Assembly (NCBI RefSeq): GCF_019947135.1
Contig: NZ_JAGSHT010000018.1
Span: forward strand, 62,001 to 126,000
Reading direction: 5' to 3'
DNA from: Occultella gossypii
GTDB lineage: Bacteria > Actinomycetota > Actinomycetes > Actinomycetales > Beutenbergiaceae
DNA length: 64,000 nt
Under the pieces are notes generated by a model that had not been told where the DNA came from, did not search any database, and saw nothing but the letters and a program-made list of their open reading frames with translations. The translations under genes were made by a program, and so were the position numbers. Position 1 is the first letter of the stretch; each line of letters starts with the position of its first letter. Shown here in pieces: positions 50,574 to 58,558 of this stretch.

Positions 50574-51713
50574 GCGGCGCCCGGGGAGCGGGCACCGAGG
50601 AAGGGCTCCAGCGGGTCCGCCCGGGCCAGCCACCGCGGCCCCCTCGGCGACCTCCTCAGGCGTGAGCAGGCCGTCGCGGAAGGCGCGCTCGACCTCATCG
50701 GCACCGGGGCCGGTGCCGACCACGACGAGCCGGGTCTCCGGCGCGGCGTCGCCCCAGCCGTCGGCCAGCCCCACCGTGACCTGCCGGCCCGCCCCGAGCA
50801 TCGCGCACAGCGAGTCCGGGCGGTTCGGCACCCAGAACCGACCCCGGACCGCGTGAGGTCCGTCCGCGATCACCTCCGCGCAACTCAACAGCCGCTCCGG
50901 ATGGAGCGGCAGGTCGGAGCGGAGGTCGAGCACCCAGATGTCACGCAGATTCTCGCCGGGACTCGCGGCCGGACCGGCCTCGAACGCGCCAGGGTGTGCA
51001 CGCCGCTCGGCGATGCCCTCGCGGTGCCGGAAGGCCAGCGCCGACTCGACCCAAGACCCGTGCACGCCGTCCCAGCGCCGCCCATCGGCGGCCCGGACGG
51101 CGTCCACGAGGGCTCGGGCACGCTCGGTGGCGGCAGCCTCACCAGCTTCACCGTCGGCGACGATGACGACGTCGGCGACGGGCACCTGCCCGAGCAGGGC
51201 CTCACCCACGGTGCGCTCGTCGCCCTCGACGAGGGCGATCCGCCGTTCGGACAGGTCATCCTCCCCGAGCAGGTCGGCCACGATCCGGTCGGCCGAGACG
51301 ATCGAGACCGTCGCCCCCAGGCGGAAGCGATGCAGCTCACCGCCCGGGGCCAGCTGCGCCGTCAGGCCCTGGCTCGCCGGGAGGATCTCGGCGGCCGGCG
51401 GCAGGAGCAGCAGGACCCCGGCCCACCGACCGGACTCCCCGAGTGCGGCGATGGTCGGGACGGCGTCCTCGCGGACCGCGCAGGAGGGGCAGACGTGTTC
51501 GAGATCGACGAGTTCGTCCGCCAGGACCCCACCCGCGTGCAGCACGCGGCGGCGCAACCGCGTCCCGTGCCGGCCGCCGACGATGTCGTGTGCGACCGCG
51601 ACCACGTCGGGCCGATCCATCAACGCTCCGATCAGTGCCACCTCGCGATCCACCGGGTCGATGCTGGAGATCAGGACGATGGGGATGAGCGGCTCGGCCA
51701 TGGATGAGTCCAT
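50570..51713 (-). pseudogene. CobW/COG0523-family protein without P-loop (Mrf/Rv0106-like), frameshifted near its 3' end
   Basis: The start at 51711-51713 reads MDSSMAEPLIPIVLISS. Family features are present: EHVCPSCAVREDAVPTIAAL (CxxC where true CobW GTPases have CxCC), VADVVIVADGEAGEAA and WVLDLRSDLPLHPERLL plus RGRFWVPNRPDSLC. There is no GxxGxGK(S/T) Walker A motif, as in mycobacterial Rv0106/Mrf, the zinc-starvation factor that recruits the hibernation protein. After TPEEVAEG the frame runs on into antisense. Removing one base from a run of five C at 50639-50643 gives the family ending PRWLARADPLEPFLGARSPGAA and a stop at 50570 (380 aa). True mutation or sequencing error. A Zur box lies upstream; start looks leaderless. 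Confidence 0.85.
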
Positions 51714-51719
51714 CTAGGG

Positions 51720-51748
51720 TAGACGATAATGATTCTCAGTCGTAGTAT
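51720..51748 (+). promoter_or_regulatory. Zur box between the CobW-like gene and the ribosomal protein operon
   Basis: GATAATGATTCTCA (51725-51738) is a strong match to the Zur core. It lies between TAGACG (51720-51725, -35-like) and TAGTAT (51743-51748, -10) of the rpmB operon, whose ATG at 51756 begins at the predicted start point. On the minus strand it also sits on a TATCGT hexamer serving the CobW-like gene. Zur could shut both directions when zinc is plentiful. Confidence 0.85.
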
Positions 51749-51755
51749 GCGTCTC

Positions 51756-51992
51756 ATGTCTGCACAATGCCAACTCACCGGTGCCGCACCCGGCTTCGGC
51801 CATTCGATCTCCCACTCGCACCGACGCACGAAGCGCCGCTTCGATCCGAACATCCAGACCAAGACCTACTTCGTTCCCTCGCTGCGGCGGCGGGTCAGCC
51901 TCCGGCTCAGCGCGCGCGGCATCAAGACGATCGATCGCATCGGCATCGAAGCCGCCGTGACGCGCATCCGGGCGCGCGGGGTGCGGATCTGA
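51756..51992 (+). CDS. rpmB: 50S ribosomal protein L28, zinc-independent paralogue
   Basis: This is 78 aa: [34 protein letters not shown] and the C-terminal [18 protein letters not shown] are typical of bL28. Only one Cys is present, so the zinc-ribbon type of L28 (two CxxC) is excluded. This is the C-minus paralogue that replaces zinc-bound L28 under zinc starvation. The upstream Zur box and leaderless promoter fit. The stop overlaps the rpmG start (TGATG). Confidence 0.95.
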   Translation: MSAQCQLTGAAPGFGHSISHSHRRTKRRFDPNIQTKTYFVPSLRRRVSLRLSARGIKTIDRIGIEAAVTRIRARGVRI

Positions 51993-52159
51993 TGGCCAAG
52001 CGCACCGACGTCCGCCCCAAGGTGGTGCTGCGCTCCACGGCCGGCACCGGCTACTCCTACATCACCGAGAAGAACCGCCGGAACAGCCCCGACCGACTCG
52101 TCCTGATGAAGTACGACCCAGTGGTGCGCCGCAAGGTCGAGCTCCGGGAGTCCCGCTGA
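51992..52159 (+). CDS. rpmG: 50S ribosomal protein L33, zinc-independent paralogue
   Basis: This is 55 aa, [40 protein letters not shown], ending [11 protein letters not shown]. No cysteine is present, whereas zinc-type bL33 carries two CxxC pairs. It overlaps rpmB and rpsN by single-base TGATG junctions, so the operon is tightly coupled. Confidence 0.96.
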   Translation: MAKRTDVRPKVVLRSTAGTGYSYITEKNRRNSPDRLVLMKYDPVVRRKVELRESR

Positions 52160-52464
52160 TGGCCAAGACATCGAAGATCGCCCGCAACGACCAGCGCCGC
52201 GAGACGGTCGCCCGGTACGCCGCGATCCGTACCGAGCTCAAGCACGCCTCGGTCGATCCCCATCGCCCGGCCGTGGAACGGGAGGCCGCGATGCGGGCCC
52301 TGCAGCGTCTGCCCCGCGACGCCAGCCCCACCCGGGTGCGCAACCGCGACGTGACCGATGGTCGGCCCCGAGGCCACCTGCGCAAGTTCGGCCTCTCCCG
52401 GGTGCGACTGCGCGAGCTCGCCCTTCGTGGCGAACTCCCCGGCATCACCAAGTCGAGTTGGTAA
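52159..52464 (+). CDS. rpsN: 30S ribosomal protein S14, zinc-independent paralogue
   Basis: This is 101 aa, the long S14 form without the zinc-binding CxxC pairs: [72 protein letters not shown]. It assembles into the 30S head in place of the short zinc-containing S14 (type Z). Third gene of the Zur-controlled operon. Confidence 0.96.
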   Translation: MAKTSKIARNDQRRETVARYAAIRTELKHASVDPHRPAVEREAAMRALQRLPRDASPTRVRNRDVTDGRPRGHLRKFGLSRVRLRELALRGELPGITKSSW

Positions 52465-52474
52465 GGAGAAGACG

Positions 52475-52597
52475 ATGAAGGTACGTGCGTCACTGAGGTC
52501 CCTGAAGAACAAGGAGGGGTCGATCGTGGTCCGGCGTCGCGGTCGGACCTATGTGATCAACAAGCGCAACCCGCGCTGGAAGGGTCGCCAGGGCTGA
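52475..52597 (+). CDS. rpmJ: 50S ribosomal protein L36, zinc-independent paralogue
   Basis: This is 40 aa, [40 protein letters not shown]-type sequence with no cysteine; zinc-type L36 has three Cys and one His. TAAGGAG lies ten bases after the rpsN stop and ahead of the ATG. It closes the alternative ribosomal protein operon. Neither L31 nor S18 paralogues, often found in such operons, are present in this window. Confidence 0.95.
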   Translation: MKVRASLRSLKNKEGSIVVRRRGRTYVINKRNPRWKGRQG

Positions 52598-52660
52598 GGT
52601 CATGCACATGCCGACCGAGGCCGACCGATCGACGCGACGTGACAACATCCGCGGCTACGC

Positions 52661-53467
52661 ATGAACCCGTTCGATGCCGCCGGCGCCGACTTCCTCCGGC
52701 TCGCGCCGCTGCTGTGGGACCCTACGTCGGCGGCTCTGGTCGAGGTGGCCGCACCGGAGCCGGGCGACCGGGTCCTGGACGCCTGCTGCGGTGTCGGGTC
52801 CTCAGCCCTCCCGGCCGCGGTCGCGATCGGCCCGGACGGTCGCCTCGACGCCGTCGACACGTCCGTGGCCCTCGTCGACATCCTGCGCCACCGGCCGGAG
52901 CGGCCGCCGTGGTTGCATCCCCATCTGCACGACGTCACGACCTGGCGGCGCCCTTCGGGTGGGTACGACGTGGTCCAGTGCGCGTTGGGGATCTTCTTCT
53001 TCCCCGTGATGGCCGACGGCGTCGCGCACCTCATCTCGTTGGCCCGCCCTGGGGGGCGGGTCGTGCTGTCGGTCTGGCGACGGGGCTCCCTGGTCGAGGT
53101 CGGCGAGGCCCTACTGACGGCGTACCGGCGCACCACCGGGACCGATGTCGATCGGCCGCACTCCCCGATCGCGGCGATCGACGAGGTGGACGCGCTGCGC
53201 GCGTGGTCGGTCGACCGCGGGCTGTCCGACGTCATCGTCACCGAGCACTCGCTGCACCTCGATGTGGACGCGGAGCAGGCGTGGCTGATCGTCGTGGGTA
53301 GCGGCTGGCGGGGCCTGGTCGAGTCGCTCCCTGCCGCGGGACGGCAACGGTTGCGAGCGGCCTTCGCCGACGAGCTCGGGCGCCGCGGCGTCCAGACGGT
53401 CCAGGCGAGCACGATGGTCGTGAGTGGCACGGTCCCACCGAGGCGGGCCGGACCGTCCCTCGGATAG
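52661..53467 (+). CDS. Class I SAM-dependent methyltransferase
   Basis: This is 268 aa, UbiE/COQ5-like. Motif I is VLDACCGVGSSALPAAVAIG, the acidic post-I loop is LDAVDTSVALVDI, motif II is YDVVQCALGIFFFP, and motif III is PGGRVVLSVWRRG. The C-terminal half ends in an additional helical cap. The acceptor is unknown. It follows rpmJ by 63 bases in the same direction, without a visible Zur box of its own, so it could be read through from the ribosomal protein operon. Confidence 0.88.
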   Translation: MNPFDAAGADFLRLAPLLWDPTSAALVEVAAPEPGDRVLDACCGVGSSALPAAVAIGPDGRLDAVDTSVALVDILRHRPERPPWLHPHLHDVTTWRRPSGGYDVVQCALGIFFFPVMADGVAHLISLARPGGRVVLSVWRRGSLVEVGEALLTAYRRTTGTDVDRPHSPIAAIDEVDALRAWSVDRGLSDVIVTEHSLHLDVDAEQAWLIVVGSGWRGLVESLPAAGRQRLRAAFADELGRRGVQTVQASTMVVSGTVPPRRAGPSLG

Positions 53468-53484
53468 CGACCGCACTCGACGTT

Positions 53485-53499
53485 TTGCCGGTCCGGCAA
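53485..53499. repeat. 15-bp palindrome between the two methyltransferase genes
   Basis: TTGCCGG-t-CCGGCAA is a perfect palindrome with a one-base centre, too tight a loop for a normal terminator and better suited to an operator. Confidence 0.4.
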
Positions 53500-53557
53500 C
53501 GGGAGTTGTCGAAACACCCACGGGACCTCAGGCTTGGCGTTGACGAGAGGAGCCCGG

Positions 53558-54250
53558 GTGGACCAGGCGATGTGGGACGAGATCTACGCCGAGCGGAACT
53601 GGAGCGGTGCGGTCAACGGCGCCCTGGCGGTCGAGGCCGCCGGCCTCGAACCGGGACGGGCGCTGGATGTGGGCTCCGGCGAGGGCGGGGATGCGCTCTG
53701 GCTCGCGGCCCGCGGATGGCGCGTGACGGCGACGGACATCTCCCCGGTCGCACTCGAGCGCGCGGCCGCGTCCGTGACCGCGGAGCACGGGGATCGGATC
53801 GAGTGGGTCCACGTCGACCTGACCGCCGAAGCTCCCGAGCCGGGCGGGTACGACCTGGTCTCCCTGATGTACTTCCCGCTGCTGCGCAGCCAGGGCCCGA
53901 CGGCGATGCGCGCCCTGACCGATGCCGTTGCCCCGGGTGGGTTGTTCCTCATGGTCGGGCACGACCTGGGCGCACCTGCGGACCAGCCGGCCGCAGGGCC
54001 CGGCCATGGTCACGGCCACAACCACGACCACGACGCGCCCGCCGGTGCCGATCCGGACGGCGGCAGCCCGTCACGGCAATGGCGAGGGCCGGATCCCAGT
54101 GAGTTCCTGCGCCCGGAGGAGTTCGCCGCGACGCTGGGCGAGGGCTGGCAGGTCGAGACGCTGGAGACCCGTCCGCGGGTGGTCCCGACGAGCGGGGCGG
54201 GCGTCGGCCATGTGGACGACGTGGTGCTGCGCGCGCGCCGGACCGCCTGA
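53558..54250 (+). CDS. SAM-dependent methyltransferase with histidine-rich loop
   Basis: This is 230 aa from GTG 53558, with AGAGGAG upstream. Motif I is ALDVGSGEGGDALWLAARG, then VTATDISPVALERA and YDLVSLMYFPLL, PGGLFLMVGHD. Between motif III and the C-terminal region is HGHGHNHDHD (His150, 152, 154, 156, 158), a likely metal-binding loop. The overall fold resembles tellurite-resistance/thiopurine-type methyltransferases. Close linkage to the zinc regulon makes a metal link worth testing, but no Zur box is seen. Confidence 0.87.
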   Translation: MDQAMWDEIYAERNWSGAVNGALAVEAAGLEPGRALDVGSGEGGDALWLAARGWRVTATDISPVALERAAASVTAEHGDRIEWVHVDLTAEAPEPGGYDLVSLMYFPLLRSQGPTAMRALTDAVAPGGLFLMVGHDLGAPADQPAAGPGHGHGHNHDHDAPAGADPDGGSPSRQWRGPDPSEFLRPEEFAATLGEGWQVETLETRPRVVPTSGAGVGHVDDVVLRARRTA

Positions 54251-54275
54251 CTCATCCGAAGGTCCGCGCCGGACG

Positions 54276-55553
54276 TCACGCCTGCGGGCGCCGTTCCTCA
54301 CCCGGATCGTCATCGCGACCGGCACCTGACTCCTCGGGGCCGTCCGCGACGGACCCGCCGGTCGTGCTCACGGTGACCTCGGTCTCGGCCGGTTCCAGCC
54401 CCGATTCGCCGTCGACCTCGTCCGGGCCGACCGCCTCGGGCTGCGGATCGGCGTCGGCCGCGGCGTCCCGGAACCGGGCGAGCTGTTTTCGCGCCTCGGA
54501 GTCGGTGACCAGGTAGGCGCTGATCCACCGGGACGCGGGGTGGGCATCCACGAGGACCGCCTTGGCGAAGAGGGTCAGTGGGACCGCGAGGATGGCGCCG
54601 AGCGGGCCCACCACCAGGGTCCAGAACGTCAGGCTGAGGAAGCTGACCACCGGACTCAGGCCGACCGCGTCGCCGGTGACCTTCGGCTGGATGATCGTCT
54701 GCACGGTGAAGTTGAGCACCGAGTAGACGACGATCACCCAGATCATCTGGCTCACCCCGCCGTCGACCAGGGCGATCAGCGCCGGTGGGATCAGGCCGAG
54801 GACGAACCCCACGTTCGGGATGTAGTTGGTCACGAAGGCGAGCACGCCCCACACCAGGACCATCGGCACCCCGATGATCGACAGTGCGATCACGTCCAGA
54901 ACGGCCACGATGAGGCCGAACACGGTCGCGACGATCCAGTACTTGCGAACGCCGGTGACGAAGTCGGTCAGGGCGGCGGTGAGGTTGGGACGTTGGGAGA
55001 CCGACAGCTCGAACCTGCGCCCGACGTTGGTCGAGTCGATGGCCAGGAAGAACATGACGACCAGCAGCAGAGCCGCCTGGCCGCCTGCGGATGACATTCC
55101 CTCCAGCACGGTGCCGAGCAGCCCGACGATCCGGTTCAGGTCGAAGTCGCCGAGCACCCCTTCGAGCGTCCGCTCGTCGACCCCGAACTGGCTCAGCCAC
55201 TCGATCAGGTCCGCGTAGATCGCTTGGAACCGATACGAGTAGGCCGGCAGTTCGGCGACGAGGCGGGCGATCGACAGGGCCAGCATGATCACCAGCGCGA
55301 CGAGGATCACGTACAGGAACAGCAACACCAGGATCGCTGCGACCATCGGGTGGACCCGGTGCCTGGTCAGCCACATCTGCAGGGGCCGGGCGGACACGAT
55401 GAGCGTGAGCGCGAAGAACGTGGGCGCGATGATGCTGGACGCGAAGTGCAGGCCGACCGCGGCAATCGTGAGCCCCCCGAGCACGAGGGCCGTGGTCTGC
55501 AGAGAGGGCCGCGAGTTGACCTCGAGGACGCCCGTTCCTGACTGGGTGGACAT
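54276..55553 (-). CDS. AI-2E family transporter
   Basis: This 425-aa membrane protein (PF01594 group) has eight or so helices: TALVLGGLTIAAVGLHFASSIIAPTFFALTLIV, MVAAILVLLFLYVILVALVIML, then the conserved central ALIALVDGGVSQMIWVIVVYSVLNFTVQTIIQPKVTGDAVGLSPVVSFLSLTFWTLVVGPLGAILAVPLTLFAKAVLVD. The acidic C-terminal tail (about 350-425) is probably disordered. Members export AI-2 or exchange sodium and protons; function here is not shown. Divergent genes are absent; it converges on the methyltransferase gene with a 25-base gap. Confidence 0.93.
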   Translation of the reverse strand: MSTQSGTGVLEVNSRPSLQTTALVLGGLTIAAVGLHFASSIIAPTFFALTLIVSARPLQMWLTRHRVHPMVAAILVLLFLYVILVALVIMLALSIARLVAELPAYSYRFQAIYADLIEWLSQFGVDERTLEGVLGDFDLNRIVGLLGTVLEGMSSAGGQAALLLVVMFFLAIDSTNVGRRFELSVSQRPNLTAALTDFVTGVRKYWIVATVFGLIVAVLDVIALSIIGVPMVLVWGVLAFVTNYIPNVGFVLGLIPPALIALVDGGVSQMIWVIVVYSVLNFTVQTIIQPKVTGDAVGLSPVVSFLSLTFWTLVVGPLGAILAVPLTLFAKAVLVDAHPASRWISAYLVTDSEARKQLARFRDAAADADPQPEAVGPDEVDGESGLEPAETEVTVSTTGGSVADGPEESGAGRDDDPGEERRPQA

Positions 55554-55650
55554 GCTGCTCCTGTGCTGTGACCCGCTGACGATGACGCGGCGAGGGCTGC
55601 CCCGCGCGGCAAGTCTTCCACGCCGGGACTCTGCTTTCGTGAAGCGCCGC

Positions 55651-55678
55651 CCGGCGGCCGCCAGGCAACTGCCGCCGG
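55651..55678 (-). terminator. Hairpin terminator after the GDT1-family gene
   Basis: A perfect 8-bp stem CCGGCGGC / GCCGCCGG (55651-55658 with 55671-55678) with a 12-base loop begins directly after the GDT1-family stop codon. Confidence 0.65.
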
Positions 55679-56467
55679 TCAGCGACCTGTGACCAGCGTG
55701 TCCTCGGTGGCCTCGGCGTCGACGGCCGGTTCGATCGCGGCGGATGGGTCGACGGCGGCAGGCTCGGCACCCGGGCCGACGTCTTCGGCCGCACCCTCGC
55801 CCGCGCCGGCGACGTACGGCCGGTTGCGCTGGGCGATCCAGACCGCGGCGGCACCGAGGACCACCAGCACGGCGCCTACCGGGCCGGCCGGGGTGCCGGG
55901 CACGATCGCGTCGAGGAGCAGCCAGCCACCGAACGCGAAGAACAGCACGGCAGCGCCGAGCTGGATGACGTGCTCCGGCAGGTGCTTGCCGAGAACGGCG
56001 CCCACGACGATGGCCAGTGCGTCAGCGGCGACCATGCCGAGGGTGGAGCCGATCCAGACCCCGGCCCAGTCGTGGTCGGTGGCGAGCGCGACGGTGGCGA
56101 GCATCGTCTTGTCGCCGAGTTCGGCGAGGAAGAACGCGGAGGCGACGGCGATGAAGGCCGACTTCTTCACGCGGGCGGCCTTGGCCCCCTCGTCGTCGCT
56201 GAGGCTGTCACCGCGCAACGTCCAGAACCCGAAGAAGATGAACGCCAGTCCACCGATGACGGCGATCAGGCCGGTCGGGATGGCGTTCGCGAGGAGGTGG
56301 CCGAGGCCGACGGAGGCGACGTGCACCAGGGCCGTTGCGGCCGTGATCCCGCCGAGGACCACCCACCAGCGGTAGCGCAGCGCGAACGTCATGGCCATCA
56401 ACTGCGACTTGTCCCCCAGTTCGGCGACGAAGATCACGGCGAAACTCAGCACGAGCGCAGACAGCAC
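55679..56467 (-). CDS. TMEM165/GDT1-family cation exchanger
   Basis: This is 262 aa with six membrane helices and the duplicated UPF0016 motif E-x-G-D-K-(S/T): FVAELGDKSQLMAMTFALRYRW in helix 1 and FFLAELGDKTMLATVALATDH in helix 4. The family exports manganese or exchanges Ca2+/Mn2+ for protons. An acidic C-terminal extension (about 215-262) is disordered. The start is GTG at 56465-56467 with GAGGGG eight bases upstream. A 163-base AT-richer, structured leader precedes it. Confidence 0.93.
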   Translation of the reverse strand: MLSALVLSFAVIFVAELGDKSQLMAMTFALRYRWWVVLGGITAATALVHVASVGLGHLLANAIPTGLIAVIGGLAFIFFGFWTLRGDSLSDDEGAKAARVKKSAFIAVASAFFLAELGDKTMLATVALATDHDWAGVWIGSTLGMVAADALAIVVGAVLGKHLPEHVIQLGAAVLFFAFGGWLLLDAIVPGTPAGPVGAVLVVLGAAAVWIAQRNRPYVAGAGEGAAEDVGPGAEPAAVDPSAAIEPAVDAEATEDTLVTGR

Positions 56468-56630
56468 GAAGTAAACCCCTCATCGATCGCGGGGAATGCC
56501 CCGCGCTCAATGACATTACGCGCGCGTTCGACGCGGAATCAAATCCCGCGAAGTATTCGCATAACCGAATTCTCGAATGGTGAGAATGTTCGCCTCTGCG
56601 AAAAATGATGAATTCGGTTCCCCGAACTAT
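56468..56630 (-). ncRNA. Structured AT-rich leader of the GDT1-family gene, candidate regulatory RNA
   Basis: This 163-base gap is much poorer in G+C (near 50%) than its surroundings. It has several inverted repeats on the minus strand: TTCGG-ggaa-CCGAA followed by a T-run (likely rnhA terminator), ATTCTC-N7-GAGAAT (56569-56587), GCGG..ATTTGAT..CCGC, and CGCGGGG-catt-CCCCGCG (56488-56505) just before the ribosome site. GDT1 homologues are often under a manganese riboswitch, but I do not see its conserved GGGGAGUAGC element, so the class is undetermined. Confidence 0.4.
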
Positions 56631-57092
56631 TCACCCGGCCGCGGCACGCACCGCGTCCACCCCGCGGTTGGCGAGTTGGTCGGCACGCTCATTGCCCGGA
56701 TCGCCCGAGTGGCCCTTGACCCAGACCCAATGCACCGTGTGCCGGGCCACCTGCTCGTCGAGGGACTTCCACAGTTCCACGTTCTTGACGGGCTTCTTGT
56801 CCGCGGTGCGCCAGCCATTACGTTTCCAGCCGGCCAGCCAGGTCTTCATCCCGTTCATCACGTAGGAGGAGTCCACGTGCACAGTCACCTCGCACGGTTG
56901 GTTCAGCGCACGCAGGCCCTCGATGACGGCGGTGAGTTCCATCTTGTTGTTCGTGGTCAGTTCCTCGCCACCGAACAATTCGCGCTCGTGTTCACCGAAG
57001 CGCATCCAGGCGCCCCACCCGCCAACTCCCGGGTTGCCCTTGCAGGCACCGTCGGTCCACATCGACACCGCAGGGAGTTCGGGTTCAGCCAT
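56631..57092 (-). CDS. rnhA: Ribonuclease HI
   Basis: This is 153 aa. The four catalytic acids are visible: Asp in [15 protein letters not shown], Glu in [12 protein letters not shown], Asp in [12 protein letters not shown] and Asp in [11 protein letters not shown], with His124-type loop WVKGHSGDP. It degrades the RNA of RNA-DNA hybrids. I chose ATG 57090-57092 with AGGG upstream; GTG 57099-57101 adds three residues. It lies upstream of the GDT1 leader on the same strand. Confidence 0.96.
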   Translation of the reverse strand: MAEPELPAVSMWTDGACKGNPGVGGWGAWMRFGEHERELFGGEELTTNNKMELTAVIEGLRALNQPCEVTVHVDSSYVMNGMKTWLAGWKRNGWRTADKKPVKNVELWKSLDEQVARHTVHWVWVKGHSGDPGNERADQLANRGVDAVRAAAG

Positions 57093-57203
57093 GACTGGCA
57101 CCCTAGATCGTCGGAGCGGGTCGAGTCATACCGGCGGCCGCCAGCACTGGTGCCCGGCCCGGCCGGGCGTCTACGTTGGGCATCATCGAGACAGGATGTG
57201 GCC

Positions 57204-57848
57204 ATGGGCACGAACGACATCGATCCGGACACCGGCACCGCGCCGCGATTCGTCTCGCGCGGCTTCACGGGACGGGCCCGCCGGCCACGTTCGGCCCGCC
57301 TCCCGCCGGGACAGTACGACGTAGGCAGCGGGTTCCCGGTGCTCTCCGCCGGCCCCACACCCAATACCCACCTGTCCCGCTGGGACTTCACCGTCCAGGG
57401 CCAGGTGGATCGGGTGCGGCACTACTCCTGGGCGGACTTCAGAGCGCTGCCACGCGAACCGGTCGAGGTCGACATCCACTGCGTCACGAGCTGGTCCAAG
57501 TTCGACACCCGGTGGGAGGGCGTCTCCGTGGATACCTTGCTCGGGGACGTCGAGTCCGGGGCCGAGTACGCGCTCGCATTCAGCGACGGCGGTTACACCA
57601 CCAATCTGCCGTTGGCCGATATCACCGGCGGCCGCGCCTGGGTCGTGGACACCTACGACGGCGCGCCGCTGCGACCCGAGCACGGCGGCCCGGCCAGGCT
57701 GCTGGTGCCGCACCTGTACTTCTGGAAGTCCGCCAAATGGGTGCGCGGACTTGTCCTGGGCGAGGTCGAGGAGCTCGGCTTCTGGGAGAGGTTCGGCTAC
57801 CACCGATACGGAGACCCATGGCGCCAGCAGCGCTACGCCGGCGACTGA
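57204..57848 (+). CDS. Sulfite oxidase-like molybdopterin oxidoreductase
   Basis: This 214-aa protein has the sulfite-oxidase molybdopterin fold (YedY-like): VEVDIHCVTSWSKFDTRWEGVSVDTLL contains the molybdenum-ligating Cys, then FSDGGYTTNLPL, and LLVPHLYFWKSAKWVRGLVL. No signal peptide or heme domain is present. AGGA lies upstream of the ATG. Its 3' end overlaps the next gene, an FAD/NAD(P) reductase, by 31 bases, so the two probably form one electron-transfer unit. Confidence 0.92.
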   Translation: MGTNDIDPDTGTAPRFVSRGFTGRARRPRSARLPPGQYDVGSGFPVLSAGPTPNTHLSRWDFTVQGQVDRVRHYSWADFRALPREPVEVDIHCVTSWSKFDTRWEGVSVDTLLGDVESGAEYALAFSDGGYTTNLPLADITGGRAWVVDTYDGAPLRPEHGGPARLLVPHLYFWKSAKWVRGLVLGEVEELGFWERFGYHRYGDPWRQQRYAGD

Positions 57849-58558
57849 ACTGGCAGTTGGCCGAGGTGCTGAGTGTCACCACCGAGACGCCGACGGCGAG
57901 GCGGCTCCGCCTCGCCGTGCACGACTGGGCGGGGCACGCCGCCGGACAACACGTGGACGTGCGGCTGACCGCGCCGGACGGTTACACGGCACAGCGAAGC
58001 TACTCGATCGCGTCGCCGCCGCAGGCGCCGCACCTGGACCTGGTCGTCGAGCGACTCGAGAACGGTGAGGTGTCGGAGTACCTGACCGAGGAGTTGCGCA
58101 GCGGTGACCTACTCGAGCTGCGCGGGCCGATCGGTGGCTACTTCGTGTGGCCGGCGACGGCGGCCGGCCCGGTCCAGCTCATCGCTGGTGGCTCCGGCGT
58201 GGTTCCGTTCCTGTCGATGCTCGGCCACCATCGCGCCACCCGCAGCGAGATCCAGGTGCGGCTGCTGTACTCGGCAAGGACCGAGGCGGACCTGATCGGT
58301 ACCGGTGAGCTCGCCGGCCCCGGAATCTCGACGACGCTGACCCTGACCCGCGCCGTACCGCCCGGTTGGGAGGGCCTGCGCCGCCGAGTGGACGTGACGA
58401 TGCTCGCCGAGCACACACTCGCACCGGAACGCTCGCCGCTGGTGTTCGTGTGCGGGCCGACGGCCTTCGTCGAGACCGTGGCAGCCGGAATGCTCAGCCT
58501 CGGTCACGACCAGTCTCGGATCAAGACCGAACGCTTCGGAGCCACGGGAGGACCCTGA
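57818..58558 (+). CDS. FAD-binding oxidoreductase (ferredoxin reductase-like) partner
   Basis: This is 246 aa from ATG 57818, with GGAG just upstream, inside the end of the previous gene. It has the FNR fold: RSYSIASPP (RxYS FAD motif), GPIGGYFVW, LIAGGSGVVPFLSML (NAD(P) pyrophosphate), LLYSARTEAD, and VFVCGPTAFVE (C-terminal nicotinamide motif). There is no 2Fe-2S domain. It would pass electrons between NAD(P)H and the molybdopterin enzyme encoded in front of it. Stop overlaps the next ATG. Confidence 0.92.
   Translation: MAPAALRRRLNWQLAEVLSVTTETPTARRLRLAVHDWAGHAAGQHVDVRLTAPDGYTAQRSYSIASPPQAPHLDLVVERLENGEVSEYLTEELRSGDLLELRGPIGGYFVWPATAAGPVQLIAGGSGVVPFLSMLGHHRATRSEIQVRLLYSARTEADLIGTGELAGPGISTTLTLTRAVPPGWEGLRRRVDVTMLAEHTLAPERSPLVFVCGPTAFVETVAAGMLSLGHDQSRIKTERFGATGGP

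Noticed and set aside
49440-50600. C-terminal extension of the CobW-like frame to 757 aa
   Set aside because: The part beyond about residue 357 is antisense to the GNAT gene and has no CobW similarity, while the family C-terminus appears in the +1 frame; a frameshift explains it better than a fusion.
56468-56630. Known yybP-ykoY manganese riboswitch
   Set aside because: The conserved paired GGGGAGUAGC-type loops are not present in the minus-strand leader, so I list it only as a structured leader of unknown class.
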